From positions 697,001-761,000 of the forward strand of contig CM035356.1 of NCBI GenBank assembly GCA_020137815.1: DNA of 64,000 bases. Direction: 5' to 3'. The DNA comes from Hormiphora californensis. Taxonomy: Eukaryota; Ctenophora; Tentaculata; Cydippida; Pleurobrachiidae. Below, one piece after another: positions 39,695 through 51,600 of the stretch. The first letter of the stretch is position 1. Each line of letters opens with the position of its first letter. The translations under genes and the position numbers were made by a program. The notes under the pieces are model-generated. The model searched no databases, had not been told where the DNA came from, and was given only the letters and a program-made list of their open reading frames with translations.

Positions 39695-42600
39695 ATGAGG
39701 TCTTCCAAGACGACGTCAGGTGGTGGCAGGACCACCACCACAACTTCGACAGAAAGGAATACCTCATCTTTTGTAAGTATACCCAGAAGGCAGAAAATAG
39801 GAACTTTTTCAAGGTTTTACTGTTGGCTTTCAAGTGTTTGGAGCATTAATTGATGTTAGAGAAAAAGCTAGAGAAGAAGACTTCTTCTTCACTTAGTGAT
39901 AGACATGTTTTACGGAGGAAGTATGGTATAGACGGCTATAGAGTTCACGCACACCATGTTTCAGAATCCAGCATCCAGCAAGAAGAAATATGTGGAGGTG
40001 TTCACTTCTGAGTCAGATACCCCTGTACCCAAGAAAAAGTCACCGAAGCAACCTAGAAAGCGTAAAAAATCATTCGTTCGGCGAATTTCTGGGCTATTTT
40101 CCGTTGATCCGGAGACTAAAGCCCGACGAAGCATAAAGAAACGTATATTATCCGCTGAAAAGCTAGTTAAAAACTCTCCTACACCAGTATCTCCCGTGAC
40201 AGTAGTTCCTCCGAGAGAATTCTGCCAGTGTGCCCGTCCTAAGCCCATAGCAACGACCCTGATGAAGACTCTCCATCCTGGTAACAGGGAAACAGAGGAA
40301 CAGGTCGATGTGTGTGAGTGCGGGGGACCAATGTTAACACCCAGTACCTGTACCTGCCAGAATCACCCTAGCAACAGCCCTAGCAACAGTGCCCGTTGCT
40401 GTGACTCCGAATACTGCACGTGCAGTAGCAGTAGCGAGGCGCAGTGTCGGAGCTGTAGGAGAAGTAGCGTGTTATTTGGCAGTGGGGATATCATTAGTGG
40501 AAGTAGAGTTGGAGCAGCAGCCTCACCCGATCTTATCACAACAGGATCCGATCTAACCAGCTCGGTATCCAGGGCAGGCCCGGGATGTTGGGGTGGTAAG
40601 AAGAAGAGAAGGAGAAAGAGGCCGAGTCTCACTGTCAGGAGGGCCACCAGCACGGTACCTTCTAGAAGGAACAGGAACAAGTCGAGTTCCTCCTGGAAGC
40701 CATCTCAAGAGTACTGCACGTGCTCAGAACGGGGTCAGAGTTCTGCGTGTGCAAGGTGTACACCAATTAAGAACCTGTCCCCTGGCCGGGGGGCTTCGTC
40801 ACAACCAGTTGCAAACAGAGCAACTGTTTCATCATCGAGCAGTGAAGAGGATGAGAGAGTCCAAACAAAAAGGAAAGAGAGAAAGGCACGGCCGAGAAGG
40901 ATAAACGAATGTTTGAAGGGAACAAAATCAGCCACACCTGCTGCAGCGAGTGCTGCTGCCAAGTCAGATGGGAGTCTGACGAACGTTTCAGATCTCTCTG
41001 ATAATGATGATGACGTCACAATATTTCCACCGGGTGTCATGACAACCACGGCTGGAACTTCCCTCCGCAAACAATCAGATAACCAGACAAACTTCTGCTC
41101 GTGTGGGAAGAGCAGCTACTTCTGTGATTGCTCCCATCCAGCACCAACTGTGATCGAGGAAGAAGAGGTAGAAGAACCTGACAATATGGATTCCATTGTT
41201 TCAGAGTCAAGTGCAGATAATGATGACACTAAATATCTGATCGGAGGGGGACGGATGGGGAAGAAGGTAGGAGGATGGCTGTGTTGTGGGGCACCAGATA
41301 CCCGCAGTGCCTCCGACACCACTTCAATTATCGACTCTGCCTATCCTGAATGATACTACAATCTGCAAGGATTGTAGGATTAGTAACCACGCTGACGATG
41401 TGAGTTTCTGTAAGTGTCCACCATCCCAACCACCAGACTGCAGAACTCCGATCTGTTCTGGTGAATCCTCTACCCATTCAGTATCACAACCCATACCTGC
41501 CACCTCCATGCCCCTATCACGGAGGGAATGGTTTACCCTGCCATGGTTTACCCCGGCTCACTGACCCTCAAATCGAGCCCTTCACTCATCCGAAAGGCGT
41601 CTATTCACGAGCTGGAGACCACTGTTGAGGAGGAGCTTGAGGATGATGAGGGCAAGACATTCCCTTCAACCACTCGACCTACCTCAACCTCGTTGGAGAA
41701 GAAGAGGTGCCCGTGCTGTGATCAAACTGAGACGATACTGACAGAAAGCGGTCTGTGTGCTCCATGCGAGGATATAACGTTAAATTCCGCACTGGATAAA
41801 ACATGTGGTGCTACGCCCGTTCCCATGGTAACATTCGACGAAGTTACCCGGGAGTATTCCATTCCTTCTCTTGATGAGGACCATGCAGGATATCTCCCTA
41901 TTACCCCCAATATCTTCAAACCAACACCCATTCTTGGAACATCCCCAGCTGTGACAACAAGGAAGACTTCCACAGCCAGTATTTACTCCATACCCGATGG
42001 AGGGTCAAGTGTGGTAACTAAGAATCCTCTGGAAAATGTTTTTGTTGCAATTCCCAAACACGCAATGACTGGCTTGAATCCTGTTAATCCTTCGATGACA
42101 CCTGTTCAAACGATTCCACCTGTGGCACCTGCTCTATCGATCCCAACTACGACACCTGTTACAATTCAGGCACCTACACTGGCTAATCCACCAACGCCTA
42201 ATTTAGAAAATCGTAACGTGATGACACCCCTTCAAAGCCTGGTATCCAGCAGAAATCCTAATTTGACTGCTGCTGTCCTTCCAGTTTCTACAACGACCGG
42301 AATGGTCACCTCCAGCAGAAATAGCACACCGTCTACTTGTCTTCCACCAACTCCAACTCCTGCGCAGATCGTACCACTTTCTGTTGCAGTTACTCCTTCA
42401 CAAAACACACCGGTGTTTGGAACTGCTGCTCCTTCACAAAACATACCGGTGTTTGGAACTGCTGCTCCTTCACAAAACACACCGGTGATTAGAACTGCTG
42501 CTCCTCCACAAAACATACCGGTGTTTGGAACTGCTGCTCCTTCACAAAACATACCGGTGTTTGGAACTGCTGCTCCTTCACAAAACATACCAGTGTTTGG

Positions 42601-45600
42601 AACTGCTGCTCCTTTACAAAACACACCGGTGTTTGGAACTGCTGCTCCTTCACAAAACACACCGGTGTTTGGAACTGCTGCTCCTTCACAAAACACACCG
42701 GTGTTTGGAACTGCTGCTCCTTCACAAAATATACCGGTGTTTGGATCTACTGCTGCTCCTTCACAAAACACACCGGTGTTCGGAACTGCTGCTCCTTCAC
42801 AAAACATACCGGTGTTTGGAACTGCTGCTCCTTCACAAAACACACCGGTGATTGGTACTACTGCTCCTTCACAAAACATACCAGTGTTTGGAACTGCTGC
42901 TCCTTCACAAAACACACCGGTGTTTGGAACTGCTGCTCCTTCACAAAACACACCGGTGTTTGGAACTGCTGCTCCTTCACAAAACACACCGGTGTTTGGA
43001 ACTGCTGCTCCTTCACAGAACACACCGGTGTTTGGAACTGCTGCTCCTTCACAAAACATACCGGTGTTTGGAACTGCTGCTCCTTCACAAAACACACCGG
43101 TGTTTGGAACTGCTGCTCCTTCACAGAACACACCGTTGTTTGGAACTGCTGCTCCTTTACAAAACACGCCAGTGTTTGGAACTGCTGCTCCTTCACAAAA
43201 TACACCGGTGCCTGCAGGAGTAATTAACACATTCGGAATTCAGAAGGTTTCAGTTATTTCCACTCAAAGTACTCCTACCATTCCAACAGCTACACCTACT
43301 GCAGCAGCAGCCCTGCATTTTGGGGTATCTGATCCCACATCCCGACCATCCACCGCCTCCCCTGAGATGCTTCTAATGTGTCGATTCTGTTCCACCCAGT
43401 TAGCCTCCCACAACTCAGAGGACCTGCTTTGTGAGTACTGTCAGCAGCTCCAAAGCACAGGATCCCCAATGTTTGGCACCTCGCCCAACCTCACATCCAC
43501 CTGTACTACTCCGCAAGCAGCAGAAAACCGCGAGAACGAGTTTGAGAGTCCAACTTGGTTGCGTGATCCTGAAACTCTGGAGAGTCCGTTACCCGCTGGC
43601 CGGGTCACATCTCCACCATGCGACATTGTTAGGTTCAGTCCGGCAAGTAGGGGCAGATTGTATAGAAAGAACTTCCGGGCAAGAAGTGCCACACCTGTAA
43701 ACTTGCCTTCAATCGCTGATGAAGAAGTCAGCTCAGAGGTTTCTGTTATTATTGGAGCTGGGGACACAAGTAGAGGGTCTACAAGGTGTGATGATAGCAT
43801 TGTTAAAGGTCTCTCACAGTGCAATATTATTCCGCTACAACAGAGTGCTATGCGGGCCTACCAACAAGGTTCGTTATAATACTTATCTCGTATTTTCAAA
43901 CTTATTTTAAAAACTCGCTTAGAAACCTCATTAATTCCTTTGTTATTTTTGGAATGTTTTATGAACCTACTTTTTATACCTTCCCCCAGATTTGGTTGTA
44001 TCCTACATGACCCGAGAGACGATGGACAACCCCATTCTACCCCAAACATTCCCTCTCACTAAAACCCCACCTGTACCTGCTCTATCCCCACCCCGTTCTG
44101 GTACGGGCTCCTTATCTGATGATGCCTTCTTCCTGGATCTCAATAACCAAAAGCCAAGTTTGCTGATCCGGGCTGAGGCGGAGGACGGGTATTTCTCACG
44201 GGAGTCTTACAACATCCAGGCTGCACCTATCATAACCCGTCCTAAAGTAGTAGAAGAAGAGAGAACTATTTCCTTACTCCCAGCAGCGTTTAGTTGTGTC
44301 ACGGGGCCGGGCTGAGTCTGAGGATAGCATGGGGAAACCGCAGGTGTATCCGTTACCTCAACTTACCAGCAGTGCTCCTTCATCAAAACAAATGTTGGAC
44401 CGAGCGAAACATTACCTCGGTTCTCGCTCCTACATGAACAAACCGTTCAGTAAAGGTAAGGACTTTGAACACACACTCCCGTGTGAGCCTAAAAGCATTA
44501 TCATATGACACCATCTGCATGTCTAATATTCAGAGGGTCTTTAGCTGTGCCTGCACTGCATTCAGCTGGTATATAATCCTACCCTCTACACACATTGAAT
44601 ATTTAATGCATGGTCAAGTGGTGGAGACTTTTTAACCACACGCACTCTGCAGTTTGTTGCATGATCTGTGTGTGTGGGGTGCTTGCAAAGACAGCCCTTT
44701 GTTTGTTATGAACTAGGGCTATAATACCTGCTGATTTATACTAATCTTGTTAATATGTTGTTAATATTAACATGTTGTTAATTTGTTATCATGCTGTTAA
44801 TATCCTCTCTTCTCTGCAGTGAAGAGTAATGTTGCTTCCCGGATGAAAGGTGACGAATTGTTACCCCTCCGTGATCTCCGGGGTGCCAGACTCCAACAGA
44901 GAGTCTTTGCCCGATGGATCAATATTCAGCTGCAAGATACTGACAAGAGGGTAAGTTAGAAATTAAATTAGTTGCTAATGAGATTCCACGAGATTCGGAA
45001 GTGCTGCCCCATCCTCCGAAATTTTGATAAACTAAACATTATTTAATAACCCCTTTGTAACAGGTAGAGAACCTGATACCAGATCTGCTTGATGGAACGG
45101 TGTTAGTTGAGCTAGTCCAGGCTCTGACAGGAGATAAGCTTCTGGACACAACTCCCACACCCTCCTCCACTGTAGAGTCCGTTACCAACCTTCAGGTACA
45201 AAATAATTTTTTGTAAAGCAAAAAAACCAAAAAGTTTTTGGATTCATGATGATAACTTCACGGCGTGCCTGGTGAAACTTTAACACGACCTAGCATGCTA
45301 CGGGAAACCACCACTTGTACGTGGTAGCTGAGGGTCTACAGAATGGCGCTACGGTGCGGGAAAAAACATTCCATTGCCTAAAATCTTTTTTTTTACTTTT
45401 ATTTGATTTGGGTCAAAATTGGCTATATTAAACGTGATCCCGAAAAATCCATAATGACTTAGCACACGAAATATGTCACCCCCATCTATTTTTGCACGTA
45501 GAATCGATTGCCGTTGAAGTCGAATCTCTAAAATGACTGTAAAATGGTCAAAAGTTGATTTTTTACCATTTTTTGGAGGTTTTAATCCTTCCAAATCGTG

Positions 45601-48600
45601 CTTTGAACATGAAATTTATAGGGGCAATGTAATTCCTTCACTAAATGGTGCTACTAGGTCCCCCCTACCACCAAACGGAAGTTTACCAACCAACTCCATG
45701 GGGGAGGTCCGCTAATTGACCTTAATTGGTCTTAATAATTTATCCCGTATCTTAAGAACATATCTACCCTTAGAAAAGGAGTTGAGAAAAAATCAAGGGC
45801 ACCAAAGTGGTCAGCGTCCTCGCATTAGTGGGGGTAGGTGCTGGAATTAAGTCTCTATCTCATCTGGTTAATTAGATAATTAGATAATTAGGTATGCGCA
45901 TAGCCGTTTGCTGGCCATATGGCTATAGCCACTTGGGAAAGGAGTATTGACAAAATCAAGGGCTCTAAAGTGTGTAGCATCCTCGCATTAGTGGGGGTAG
46001 GTGCTGAAATTAAGTCTCTATCTCAACTGGTTAATGAGATAATTGGATAATTAGTTTTGCGCATAGCCGTTTTTGGCCATATGGCTATAGCCGTTTAAGA
46101 TCGGTTTAGAGACTTTTTACTGGTGCCATTTTGTAGGCAATGGCCAAGTTATGGGGGGTCGACGTCGGACTTTTAAGCTCTATCTTCAACCGTTTAGCCG
46201 TTATACGGCTTTAAAGGTGCTCTAAATCGGGCTTTTTACCGTATTTTGCTCATTTTGAGCACCTTTAAAGCCGAATAACGGCTAAACGGTTGAAGATAGA
46301 GCTTAAAAGTCCGACGTCGACCCCCCATAACTTGGCCATTGCCTACAAAATGGCACCAGTAAAAAGTCTCTAAACCGATCTTAAACGGCTATAGCCATAT
46401 GGCCAAAAACGGCTATGCGCAAAACTAATTATCCAATTATCTCATTAACCAGTTGAGATAGAGACTTAATTTCAGCACCTACCCCCACTAATGCGAGGAT
46501 GCTACACACTTTAGAGCCCTTGATTTTGTCTCTACTCCTTTCCCAAGTGGCTATAGCCATATGGCCAGCAAACGGCTATGCGCATACCTAATTATCTAAT
46601 TATCTAATTAACCAGATGAGATAGAGACTTAATTCCAGCACCTACCCCCACTAATGCGAGGACGCTGACCACTTTGGTGCCCTTGATTTTTTTCTCAACT
46701 CCTTTTCTAAGGGTAGATATGTTCTTAAGATACGGGATAAATTATTAAGACCAATTAAGGTCAATTAGCGGACCTCCCCCATGGAGTTGGTTGGTAAACT
46801 TCCGTTTGGTGGTAGGGGGGACCTAGTAGCACCATTTAGTGAAGGAATTACGTTGCCCCTATAAATTTCATGTTTTGTCAAATTGTATACACGATTTGGA
46901 AGGATTATTTTTGGCCCCTAAACCATTGAAAATGTTGAGATAGGAATTTGAAACTAGTGCCAATCGTTAAAATGGTCATTTTTCTACCAAGAACCAAGTT
47001 TTCGTGTATATCCGATTTATGGTTAGATTTGGGCAAATTGTTGAAATCTGCCAACTAGGAGAACCGTAACTTGATTTTCTTGTTTTTTGGATTTTGGTAT
47101 TTTTGACAAACTTCTGATTGAAATGGTCAATCGGGACCCTGCTTAAGTTGTTTATGGGACAATTTTCGACTAAAATCCAAGATTTCATACCAATCCAATA
47201 ACAGATCGTTGATTTATAGAAAATTTAAGTAGGCAAAACGGTGAAAATAAGCAAGAAAAGTTTGACCGTTTTGCCTACTTAAATTTTCTATAAATCAACG
47301 ATCTGTTATTGGATTGGTATGAAATCTTGGATTTTAGTCGAAAATTGTCCCATAAACAACTTAAGCAGGGTCCCGATTGACCATTTCAATCAGAAGTTTG
47401 TCAAAAATGCCAAAATCCAAAAAACAAGAAAATCAAGTTACGGTTCTCCTAGTTGGCAGATTTCAACAATTTGCCCAAATCTAACCATAAATCGGATATA
47501 CACGAAAACTTGGTTCTTGGTAGAAAAATGCCCATTTTAACGATTGGCACTAGTTTCAAATTCCTATCTCAACGTTTTCAATGGTTTAGGGGCCAAAAAC
47601 CTCCAAAAAATGGTAAAAAATCAACTTTTGACCATTTTACAGTCATTTTAGAGATTCGACTTCAACGGCAATCGATTCTACGTGCAAAAATAGATGGGGG
47701 TGACATATTTCGTGTGCTAAGTCATTATGAACTTTTCGGGATCACGTTTAATATAGCCAATTTTGACCCAAATCAAATAAAAGTAAAAAAAAAGATTTTA
47801 GGCAATGGAATGTTTTTTCCCGCACCGTAGCGCCATTCTGTAGACCCTCAGCTACCACGTACAAGTGGTGGTTTCCCGTAGCATGCTAGGTCGTGTTAAA
47901 GTTTCACCAGGCACGCCGTGACTTATAGACCAGCATGCTGCATCAAAACTAATTTCGAATAAAATCTAGGCAGCACTAGATGCATTAGCCCTTGATGGAG
48001 TGGATCTAGCGGGCATAAATGCTTCATCATTGAACAGCGGAGATATACTACAACTACTAAGGTAAAAATAAAGTGGAGTATTGAAACAGAGAGTCAAAAG
48101 ACTTCAATTGGGAGCTGATGTTTTAGAGATGTTCTATAATTTTAACTATCCAGATTGGTATGGATTGTGGTGTTGCGGTACCAGGTCACTCTATGGGATG
48201 AGAATGGGATTGTAGAGATTGAGCCTGTTGAGGCCCTATTTGCCTGGTTGCAGAGACACGTTCCTGACATTGATAGAGAGTAAGTAGCTTGATTGGATTA
48301 ATCCAATTCAGTACAAAAGCTAGCTCATAACATAAAATCATTAAAACTGTTTCTTCAGAAATATCACAACTAAAACTGCTCCTTTAGAAATATCACAACT
48401 AAAATTGCTCCTTCAGAAATATAAGCAATAAAACTGCTCCTTCAGAAACATAACCAGTAACTGGGCCAATGGGAGGTTGTTGACATTGCTGGTAAATGAA
48501 GTTGCACCGGGGCTGTGCCCAGGTGGAAACTACACACAACTGGAAAACGGGCTCATGTTTATAGAGAGAGCAATGGACAGAGCTGAAGCCTGGCTAGGTG

Positions 48601-51600
48601 TACCACAGGTTTGAAATAAAATCCTATCATTTATATACATGTTTTAATTGCAGAAGCCTGACATTGTGTCCGTGCTAGAGTATGAACAATTTAAAGAAAT
48701 TCTAAACTTATACAGTCGGACCCCGATTTAACGGCACCCTCGGGGGAAAGGGTTTTGTCCGTTAAATCGGGGTGTCCGTTAAATCGGGGTAGAGCCTATT
48801 TGGCCCATAAAACCCTATTTTTGTCCAAAATGCTATACTAAAACACTTTTAAATGTTAAATTGAAATAAAGTATCCATGTATTGATTATATAATCATTTC
48901 TGATTAGGAAAGGAAAATAATTTAAAAAAATTTATGAAAAATTTTCTAAGGTACACTACTACCAACCACGACCGAATCGTTTTTCGAATCAGTGCATCTT
49001 ATCGCATGTCCTGTCGCTAATTAGACGGTTCGAAACGAACCGATACGTGATACCATGCAGAATCAGGGCACTTTCAGCGGAGTGAGGAAGAATTCGAATT
49101 TCAAAATATCTTTTTCTCTGAAAATTCATGGGGAGCACCGATCAAAGCATTGACAATCATTCTGTAAAATTTTGCAAAAAAAGTTGTGAAAATTTTTCAA
49201 AGGTTTATCAACCACGTTTGAATCGTGTTTCGAATCAGTGCATCTTATCGCATGCCATTTCGCTAATTAGACGGTTCGAAACGAAGCGACACGTGATCCC
49301 CATTGAATCGCAATTTTGACGCTTGGATAACTTGCAATTCGATGGGCCCAATGGAGATCACATATCTGTTCGCTTCGAACTGTCTAATTACCGGCAAGAC
49401 ATGCAATAAGATGCATCGATTCGAAACACGATTCGGACGTGGTTGATACACCTTTGAAAAATTTTCAAAAAAATTTTCAAAAAAAAATTCAAAAAAAATT
49501 TTGGGGGAAATTTATCCTGCCGTTAAATCGGGGTGCCGCTAAATCGGGGGCCGTTAAATCGGGGTCCGACTGTAATAGTAATGTAGTCGTATGGAATATA
49601 GATTACTCATGATCTTCTTTTTTCTAGGTGGTACTACCTGCTGAGATTCATTCTGAGGATGCGCTGGACGTACACTCCCTCTTCACCTATCTCTCGCTCT
49701 TCCGTCATGCGGAGCTGCTCAAGGACGGGGCACCTCTCTGTTTCCCTGAAAAGGTCTGTTTCTTGGTTACAATGGTTCAATATCCATTCTAGTTTATTAT
49801 AGAGATCAATGGTTTCTGATCTGGGCTGATACTGTTTTTGATGCTAAAATGTACCAGCTAAAACCCACCCCTCCTATTCAGTCCTTTGCAATTGGATCTG
49901 GTATCACGGGAGAGAACGTTGTTCCACAGTTTATAACTTCATTCGACATTGACTGCCGCAAATCAGGTCTTGGTGATCTTATAGTCAAAATATCCGCGGA
50001 TGGTATCAAGGTTAGTATCAATCACACTGAGCTCATGGAGAATCTTCAATATCAGAGATAGAGTCACAGAGTTACTCGACCCATGAATACATAACATAAA
50101 TAAAGAGTAGAATCGTGGAGGGGATTTATAGGAATTGTAGGAAGGATTCTTTTAGAGTTTTAGGAAAACCAACCTAAACAATATGTTCCACCCAGGTGCC
50201 CTACAAGGTGAATGTGAATGGAGGAGTGGTAAGTATCTCCTACATCCCACCTACACCCGGAGTTTACACCATTGAGATCTTACTTGAGCATGAGCCGATG
50301 CCAGGTTTTCCTAAAACCTTCAACGTTCACCCCGCTAAGGCATCCCCCGCACACTTCATCAAGGTACCTCATGACGTGTTTTATTTATTTGTTTATAGAT
50401 TAGCGCACCCATTTCCAAATTATATCATCGAGATGATGGCCTTAGAATATATTTAAGTTAACGTGACGTTCAATTCAAATGTGACGTAGCCGACTAAACA
50501 CCCCTCTTTCTAATCTTAGTATTTCTAAATTTCACTTCTTCTTCCAGATGTCAGGTCCAGGTCTTGAAACGGGGCTAATGTCCGGGTCTCCCACCTACTT
50601 CGCACTTGCCTACGATCAATCCACCATTAACCCAGACCTGATAACCATCTCCATCATCGATGAGAACGGAGTCCCCTTCACTAACACCACAGTGCAACAC
50701 CAACAGAATCTATCAACTGTGCTGTACACACCCCCCTGTAACAGTATATTCGAGATAAACGCCCTATATCAGGGTGTCAAGGTGCCTGGGTGCCCGGTAT
50801 TTGTGACTGTCATCCCTGATATGCAACAGATCTCAATAACTGATCCTGCCATCCCATTACCTACCCGGGATCAAGGGTTCATTCTACGTGAGGAACATCA
50901 GCACCTGCTGGTCAGGGCAAGTTGAAGATCCGTGTGCACCCTGAGAATCCGTCCCTCCCTTCCCATCCAAGTTGATGATATCGAGGCAGGAGTGGTTCAG
51001 GTGTTCTTCACCCCTCTCCTGTCCCTAAATCACAAGATTAGTGTGTCTCTAGCGGGGACCAAGAAGGAACCCATCACTGTACCTTGTTACCCCTGTATCG
51101 ATAACATCAAGGTTCTTAACCTGCCACAGGAGCTGGGGGTCGATACAAAGATCAAGTTTAACATTGATTGTACGGAGGCAGGGATTGGGGAGTTGTTTGT
51201 TAACATCCTCGATCCTGGCATGAAGCCAGTCGATGAAGGCTGAGCTGCACCTCATTTCTGAGGAGTACTTTCGAAGGTTTCATACATTCCCCGGATTGCG
51301 GGTAGTCACTCCCTCTTCATCAGCTACGACTCAATGCCCCTGCCCCAGACACCCCTACAACACACCATAGTGGGGATACCATCCCGTCCAGTTTCCCAAT
51401 CTGAACCGAGTGTGGGCTCCAAGCTCCTACCCATTCGTCCTGGGTATCCTCACTCCATCAAGATAGAGCTAAAGGATATCCCAGCACCTCCTACCTCAAA
51501 CCTCAAAATTGGGCTCACTAAAGATGACGGGACGACCATCCAGTGTTGGGTAGAGAAGGAGAACGAACTGAGTTACATTGTCACCTTCACCCTCCCAACA

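Larger units (their letters stand above)
44820..49753 (+). other. Actin-binding domain (CH1-CH2) exons of the filamin-like gene
   Basis: Six exons encode CH1 (QRVFARWINIQLQ, then NLIPDLLDGTVLVELVQALTG) and CH2 (PVEALFAWLQRHVPDI, NWANGRLLTLLVNEVAPGL, AEAWLGVPQVVLPAEI, HSLFTYLSLF, LLKDGAPLCFPEK). The pattern LxDGxxLxxLxxxLTG and the terminal GAPL are hallmarks of the filamin type. Intron 45196-47969 holds the nested palindromes and intron 48609-49627 holds a pogo-like MITE. Confidence 0.9.

Noticed and set aside
42391-43210. CRISPR-like regular repeat array
   Set aside because: Units are contiguous without unique spacers, encode protein in frame, and the genome is an animal's.
42232-43230. 332-codon minus-strand ORF and several plus-strand ORFs in the 36-bp repeat
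   Set aside because: A repeat whose period is a multiple of three keeps all frames open; the frame continuous with the CH domain is the real one.
46976-47830. Matching ORFs on both strands (ending SWILVENCPIN... type)
   Set aside because: They are the two arms of one palindrome read on opposite strands, and they encode nothing recognisable.
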